A DNA stretch of 47,244 nucleotides from positions 1-47,244 of the forward strand of contig JALONH010000024.1 in assembly GCA_025455005.1 (NCBI GenBank). The letters are read 5' to 3'. The translations under genes and the position numbers were made by a program. The DNA is from Cytophagaceae bacterium (lineage in GTDB: Bacteria; Bacteroidota; Bacteroidia; Cytophagales; Cytophagaceae). Below, in pieces: positions 42,998-47,244 of this stretch. A model generated the notes under the pieces. The model did no database searches. It was not told where the DNA came from and worked only from the letters and a program-made list of their open reading frames with translations. Positions within the stretch are counted from its first letter, which is position 1. Each line of letters starts with the position of its first letter.

Positions 42998-43756
42998 ATG
43001 TTAAGTATAAAAAACCTACAAGCCCGAATAGAAGAAAAAGAAATTCTGAGAGGCATCAATTTAGAAGTAAAACCCGGTGAAGTGCACGCTATCATGGGTC
43101 CAAACGGATCAGGAAAATCGACCTTGGCATCCGTTTTGTCCGGTAGAGAAGATTATGAAGTAACCGGCGGTGATGTTACATTTAATGGAAAAGACTTACT
43201 TGAATTATCTCCGGAGGACCGTGCACGCGAAGGTATATTTTTAGCCTTCCAATATCCGGTAGAAATACCCGGTGTATCTACTATCAACTTCATGAAAACG
43301 GCGGTGAATGAAGTCCGTGAATACAGAGGTCAAGATCCATTAGATGCTGTTTCCTTTTTAAAATTAATGAAGGAGAAAATGAAATTAGTAGAGATCGATG
43401 AGTCTTTATTGAAACGTGCATTAAACGAAGGCTTTTCCGGTGGAGAAAAGAAACGAAATGAAATATTCCAAATGGCCATGTTAGAACCTAAGCTAGCTAT
43501 ATTGGATGAAACTGATTCCGGATTGGATATTGATGCGTTACGTATCGTTGCAAACGGAGTAAATAAATTAAAATCAAAAGATAATGCGGTTATTGTTGTT
43601 ACGCACTATCAACGATTATTAGATTACATTGTTCCGGATTATGTTCATGTATTATATAAAGGAAGAATTGTTAAATCAGGCACAAAAGAATTGGCATTAG
43701 AACTAGAAGAAAAAGGATACGATTGGATTAAAGCTGAGGCTGACGCTGTCGTTTAA
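42998..43756 (+). CDS. sufC: Fe-S cluster assembly ATPase SufC
   Basis: The ABC-type ATPase of the SufBCD complex. Walker A is GPNGSGKST, the signature motif is FSGGEKKRNE, Walker B is LAILDETDSGLD, and the Q loop and a terminal His (VTHYQRLL) are in place. Family members begin at MLSIKNL, so I chose the ATG at 42998; an ATG at 42986 would add four residues. It has no membrane partner, as expected for Suf. Twelve bases separate it from sufD. Confidence 0.96.
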   Translation: MLSIKNLQARIEEKEILRGINLEVKPGEVHAIMGPNGSGKSTLASVLSGREDYEVTGGDVTFNGKDLLELSPEDRAREGIFLAFQYPVEIPGVSTINFMKTAVNEVREYRGQDPLDAVSFLKLMKEKMKLVEIDESLLKRALNEGFSGGEKKRNEIFQMAMLEPKLAILDETDSGLDIDALRIVANGVNKLKSKDNAVIVVTHYQRLLDYIVPDYVHVLYKGRIVKSGTKELALELEEKGYDWIKAEADAVV

Positions 43757-43768
43757 ACATTTCTTGAT

Positions 43769-45022
43769 ATGGAATTAAAAGATACTATTCTTCAACACTA
43801 CCGTGAGCAAACCTCTGATGTTATAGCAGATGTTCGTCAAGATGCTTTAAATACATTTAATCAAATTGGCTTCCCTACTATCAAACACGAAGAGTGGAAA
43901 TACACTAATTTAAAACAAAGTTTAACTAAGCCTTACGCTATTCAACCTGCTGCCACTTTATCCAAAGCAGCTATACAAGAGGTTCTAGACACTTTACCTA
44001 AAGGTATCTTCCTTGTATTTGTTAACGGTATATTTCAACCTGAACTATCCGATAAAAATCTACAAGGTGCTGAAGTCAATTCTTTTGCCGAAAAAGTGGA
44101 TGTCGTACAACGATACTTTGGCAAAAATTTGCCTTTTACAGACAGTATGCAATCCCTTAATATTGCCTTTGCACAACAAGGTACTTTTATTCGCATACCC
44201 AAAAACGTATCCATTGAAGCGCCTCTGTTTTGTGTTTTCTTAACAGATACTCAAACGGAGAATGTCTTTGTTCAACCTTCGCTCTTCATCCTTTTAGAAG
44301 ATGGAGCTCAAGCTACCATAGCAGAAAGTTATCATACGATTGGAACGAACACTTCCTTTACCAATCTATTTTCGCATATTCTTTTACAAAAGGATGCTTA
44401 TTTGGATGCCTATAAAATCCAAAATGATGTCGTTTCTGCTGTACAAATTAATACCACTCAATTGGTACACGAATCCAAATGTACTAGTCATACAACAACG
44501 ATAACTTTAGGTGGAGGGATCACTCGAAATAACTTATCGATTTCACTTCAATCAGAGCATAATGAAGCTTATTTAAATGGCTTATATGTAACTCAAGGTA
44601 CGATGCACGTAGACAATCATACCTTAGTAGACCATGCAATGCCAAATTGTTATAGCAACGAATTATATAAAGGAATATTAAACGACACCTCTTCCGGTGT
44701 ATTTAATGGCAAAATATGGGTTCGGAAAGACGCTCAAAAAACCAATGCCTTCCAATCCAATAAAAATGTATTAATGTCCAAAGAAGCTTCTGTTAATACA
44801 AAACCACAACTGGAAATCTTTGCAGACGATGTCAAGTGTTCACATGGAGCTACAACAGGTCAACTGGATGAACAAGCCTTATATTATTTAAGAGCGAGAG
44901 GCATTGGCGAAGAAAGTGCTAAAAAATTATTGGTGCATGCTTTTGCCTTTGATGTAGTTGATAAGATAAAAAATAGTGTAATCAAAGAATATTTGATCGA
45001 AGCACTGGAAGCAAAATTATAA
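43769..45022 (+). CDS. sufD: Fe-S cluster assembly protein SufD
   Basis: The partner of SufB in the scaffold heterodimer. The 417 residues show the N-terminal HEEWKYTNLK block, the central beta helix (SLFILLEDGAQATIAESYH), and the C-terminal CSHGATTGQLDEQALYYLRARG, which is the most conserved SufB/SufD motif with its Cys-Ser-His. Its sequence is less conserved than SufB, which is usual. It is 27 bases before sufS. Confidence 0.93.
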   Translation: MELKDTILQHYREQTSDVIADVRQDALNTFNQIGFPTIKHEEWKYTNLKQSLTKPYAIQPAATLSKAAIQEVLDTLPKGIFLVFVNGIFQPELSDKNLQGAEVNSFAEKVDVVQRYFGKNLPFTDSMQSLNIAFAQQGTFIRIPKNVSIEAPLFCVFLTDTQTENVFVQPSLFILLEDGAQATIAESYHTIGTNTSFTNLFSHILLQKDAYLDAYKIQNDVVSAVQINTTQLVHESKCTSHTTTITLGGGITRNNLSISLQSEHNEAYLNGLYVTQGTMHVDNHTLVDHAMPNCYSNELYKGILNDTSSGVFNGKIWVRKDAQKTNAFQSNKNVLMSKEASVNTKPQLEIFADDVKCSHGATTGQLDEQALYYLRARGIGEESAKKLLVHAFAFDVVDKIKNSVIKEYLIEALEAKL

Positions 45023-45049
45023 AAGTAACCTTTAATAGTAACCGTTGAT

Positions 45050-46306
45050 ATGTTGGATATAGCGCGAGATTTTCTTTTAGCAAACGGTCAACTTGACGTA
45101 GAACGTATCCGTGAGGATTTCCCCATATTACACCAAGAGGTGAATGGTAAACCGTTTGTTTATTTTGATAATGCGGCGACTACTCAAAAACCAATTCAAG
45201 TTATTGAAGCCCTCACCCACTATTATTTAACGGATAACTCTAATATTCATAGAGGTATCCACACCTTAGCTGAGAGAGCTACTGCAGCTTTTGAAGCCAC
45301 TCGAGATAAAGTTAAATCCTTTCTTAATGCGGCTGAAAGGGAGGAAATTATTTTTACACGGGGCACAACAGAAAGTATTAATCTAGTTGCCGCAACTTGG
45401 GGTAACCAATACATAGAAGCCGGTGACGAAATTGTGGTTTCGGCTATGGAACACCATTCGAACATGGTACCCTGGCATATGTTGGCACAACGGAAAAAAG
45501 CTAAAGTAAAAATCATTCCAATGAATGATGCCGGCGAACTGCTTTTAGATAATTTGGAAAACATTATCACATCCAAAACTAAATTGGTCGCTTGCGTTCA
45601 TGTTTCAAACGCGTTAGGAACAATCAATCCTATAGCTAGTCTAATTAATGCAGCAAAAAAAGTGGGTGCCGTTACCCTGATCGATGGAGCTCAAGCTGTA
45701 TCTCACTTAGATATCGATGTACAATCATTAGGTGCTGATTTTTATGTCTTTTCCGGTCACAAACTCTATGGCCCAACCGGAGTAGGTGTGTTGTATGGTA
45801 AACGTAGCTTATTAGAAGCAATGCCTCCGTATCAAGGTGGTGGTGAAATGATAAGTGAAGTAACCTACGAAGGTTGCACGTACAATGAATTGCCTTATAA
45901 ATTTGAAGCCGGTACTCCTAATATAGCGGATGTCGTCGCCTTAGGTTCAGCGATTGAGTATGTACTCACCATAGGAAAAAAAAATATTCGACAGCACGAA
46001 ACTATTCTTTTGGATTACGCCACTAAAAAAGCACTTGAAGTACCAGGTCTACAATGTATCGGTACAGCGGCGGATAAAGTAGGTGTACTTTCCTTTGTAT
46101 TTTCAGATGTACATCCGCAAGATATCGGAATCTTACTGGATAAAAGTGGAATAGCCATTCGAACGGGACACCATTGTACACAACCTTTGATGGGACGTTT
46201 AGGCATTCCGGGAACTTCTCGAATGTCCTTTGCGGTTTATAATACTATAGAAGAAATAGATTTAGCAATAGAGGCGTTGTATAAAGCCTTACGACTATTA
46301 CGATAA
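45050..46306 (+). CDS. sufS: Cysteine desulfurase SufS
   Basis: A class V PLP enzyme that takes sulfur from cysteine as a persulfide for cluster assembly. YFDNAATTQKP, EHHSNMVPW, and FSGHKLYGPTGVGVLYG with the PLP Lys are visible, and the active-site Cys is in RTGHHCTQPLM on a short loop, as in type II (SufS) enzymes. At 418 residues its length is normal. SufE, encoded one base further on, accepts the sulfur. Confidence 0.96.
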   Translation: MLDIARDFLLANGQLDVERIREDFPILHQEVNGKPFVYFDNAATTQKPIQVIEALTHYYLTDNSNIHRGIHTLAERATAAFEATRDKVKSFLNAAEREEIIFTRGTTESINLVAATWGNQYIEAGDEIVVSAMEHHSNMVPWHMLAQRKKAKVKIIPMNDAGELLLDNLENIITSKTKLVACVHVSNALGTINPIASLINAAKKVGAVTLIDGAQAVSHLDIDVQSLGADFYVFSGHKLYGPTGVGVLYGKRSLLEAMPPYQGGGEMISEVTYEGCTYNELPYKFEAGTPNIADVVALGSAIEYVLTIGKKNIRQHETILLDYATKKALEVPGLQCIGTAADKVGVLSFVFSDVHPQDIGILLDKSGIAIRTGHHCTQPLMGRLGIPGTSRMSFAVYNTIEEIDLAIEALYKALRLLR

Positions 46307-46307
46307 T

Positions 46308-46730
46308 ATGAATACAATTAATGCCATACAGGATCAAATCATTGAAGATTTCGAGCTATTGGATGAATGGGACGATAAGTATGCTTATATCATTGAACTA
46401 GGGAAGAAACTGCCTGCTATAGAGGAGATTTACAAAACTGACACATATAAAATCAAAGGATGCCAGTCTCAGGTTTGGATGCATAGTACACTTCAAAATG
46501 GTAAAATATATTTCACCGGTGACAGTGATGCCTTAATAGTAAAAGGGTTAGTGGCGTTGTTGATTAAAATATTAAATGGTCAACCCGCAACAGATGTAGC
46601 TACCTGCGATTTGTATTTTATAGATAAAATTGGAATGAAACAACATTTATCCATGACGCGCTCAAATGGTTTAGCGAGTATGGTGAAGCAAATGAAATTA
46701 TTTGCACTGGCTTATCAAACACAATCGTAA
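46308..46730 (+). CDS. sufE: Sulfur acceptor SufE
   Basis: A 140-residue SufE protein that takes the persulfide from SufS and stimulates it. The acceptor Cys lies in YKIKGCQSQVWM. The opening IIEDFELLDEWDDKYAYIIELGKKLP and the closing RSNGLASMVKQM are typical. It follows sufS with a one-base gap and is followed 7 bases later by the DUF59 gene. Confidence 0.94.
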   Translation: MNTINAIQDQIIEDFELLDEWDDKYAYIIELGKKLPAIEEIYKTDTYKIKGCQSQVWMHSTLQNGKIYFTGDSDALIVKGLVALLIKILNGQPATDVATCDLYFIDKIGMKQHLSMTRSNGLASMVKQMKLFALAYQTQS

Positions 46731-46737
46731 TGCAACT

Positions 46738-47067
46738 ATGAGTGACGGTACTCTAAATGAAATGGAAGAATTAAAAAAAAAGATTGTAGATCAAATTCAA
46801 ACCGTATTTGATCCTGAAATACCGGTAAATATTTATGAGTTAGGTTTGATTTATGAAGTAAGTATATTTCCGGTCAACAATGTTTTTATTCAGATGACGT
46901 TGACCTCTCCTAACTGCCCGGCAGCACAATCCTTACCGGCAGAAGTAGAACAAAAAGCTAAATCTGTAGAAGGAGTACAAGAGGTTACGGTAGAAGTTAC
47001 GTTTGACCCGCCGTGGAATCAAGAAATGATGAGCGATGCTGCAAAGCTGGAATTAGGTTTCATGTGA
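46738..47067 (+). CDS. DUF59/MIP18-family Fe-S assembly protein (SufT-like)
   Basis: A 109-residue DUF59 protein with the motifs FDPEIPVNIYELGLIYEV and TLTSPNCPAAQSLP, whose Cys is thought to bind or pass Fe-S clusters, and FDPPWNQEMM. In many Bacteroidota it ends the suf operon and helps maturation of Fe-S proteins. I chose the ATG at 46738; an earlier ATG at 46702 lies inside sufE. Ends 84 bases before the 7-mer repeat array; the gap in between has no strong terminator. Confidence 0.9.
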   Translation: MSDGTLNEMEELKKKIVDQIQTVFDPEIPVNIYELGLIYEVSIFPVNNVFIQMTLTSPNCPAAQSLPAEVEQKAKSVEGVQEVTVEVTFDPPWNQEMMSDAAKLELGFM

Positions 47068-47150
47068 GAAATACTGAATTGGACGTCTGAATTTGTAAAA
47101 CATGGAGACGACCGGTTCTATTCCGTATTCCTTCAAGAATAGAAAAAATA

Positions 47151-47244
47151 CTAAATACTAAATACTAAATACTAAATACTAAATACTAAATACTAAATAC
47201 TAAATACTAAATACTAAATACTAAATACTAAATACTAAATACTA
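47151..47244. repeat. Perfect tandem 7-bp repeat (unit CTAAATA) at the window end
   Basis: Thirteen and a partial copy of CTAAATA run without a mismatch to the last base, with a degenerate copy just before (47144-47150). Every reading frame on both strands meets stop codons within 21 bases, so it is not coding. The true length is unknown because the array runs off the edge, which may be why the contig ends here. Confidence 0.95.

Noticed and set aside
47151-47244. CRISPR array
   Set aside because: The unit is 7 bp with no spacers and no cas genes are nearby.

Overview
This AT-rich window comes from a member of the Bacteroidota. The evidence is the fused lpxC-fabZ gene, a PorX-type response regulator with a PglZ domain, the order HD hydrolase-lpxD-lpxC/fabZ-lpxA, DUF1573 and FAS1 lipoproteins, a sufBCDSE-DUF59 operon, and promoters that fit the phylum's TTTG...TAnnTTTG pattern rather than the E. 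coli -35/-10 boxes. The genus cannot be fixed from the sequence alone. The first gene is cut by the window start and the last 94 bases are a tandem 7-mer, so the window may be a whole contig that ends in a repeat. I see no insertion sequence, prophage or CRISPR array.

Layout. 1-7.2 kb: tail of a glycosyltransferase-like gene, porX on the minus strand, then an HD phosphohydrolase and the lipid A block lpxD-lpxC/fabZ-lpxA-ABC ATPase. 7.4-12 kb (minus): gcvP, two YeeE/YedE half-transporters and an SGNH lipoprotein. 12.1-15.1 kb: an M28 peptidase and lutB. 15.1-16.6 kb (minus): dihydroorotase and tRNA-His. 16.7-24.3 kb: a DEAD-box helicase, two L,D-transpeptidases, a glycerophosphodiesterase facing glpD, and a DUF1573 protein. 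24.6-28 kb: trpS, a small conserved-looking protein and a phosphohexomutase. 28.2-34.5 kb: a SerB-SerA fusion, serC, a MaoC hydratase, a bestrophin-like channel and a histidine kinase. 34.5-39.3 kb: an aminotransferase on the minus strand, a SAM-clan riboswitch leading into two unknown small ORFs and a toxin-antitoxin pair, then aarF and a TetR gene on the minus strand. 39.4-41.4 kb: a two-domain fasciclin lipoprotein, an odd tRNA-like RNA gene and an Lrp/AsnC regulator. 41.5-47.1 kb: the suf operon.

How the genes fit together. The lpx genes cover the UDP-GlcNAc acylation, deacetylation and second acylation steps of lipid A, and FabZ links them to fatty-acid synthesis. SerBA plus SerC gives all three steps from 3-phosphoglycerate to serine, which GcvP can feed into one-carbon metabolism through glycine. 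The glycerophosphodiesterase makes the glycerol-3-phosphate that GlpD oxidises. The suf genes build Fe-S clusters of the kind that LutB needs.

The items most worth a second look are: a 154-nt tRNA-like RNA with its own promoter and terminator (40581-40734, minus); a compact SAM-clan riboswitch in front of two unknown small ORFs and a toxin-antitoxin pair (36040-37371); an LpxA that lacks the Asp/Lys substrate loop of its family; and the SerB-SerA fusion.
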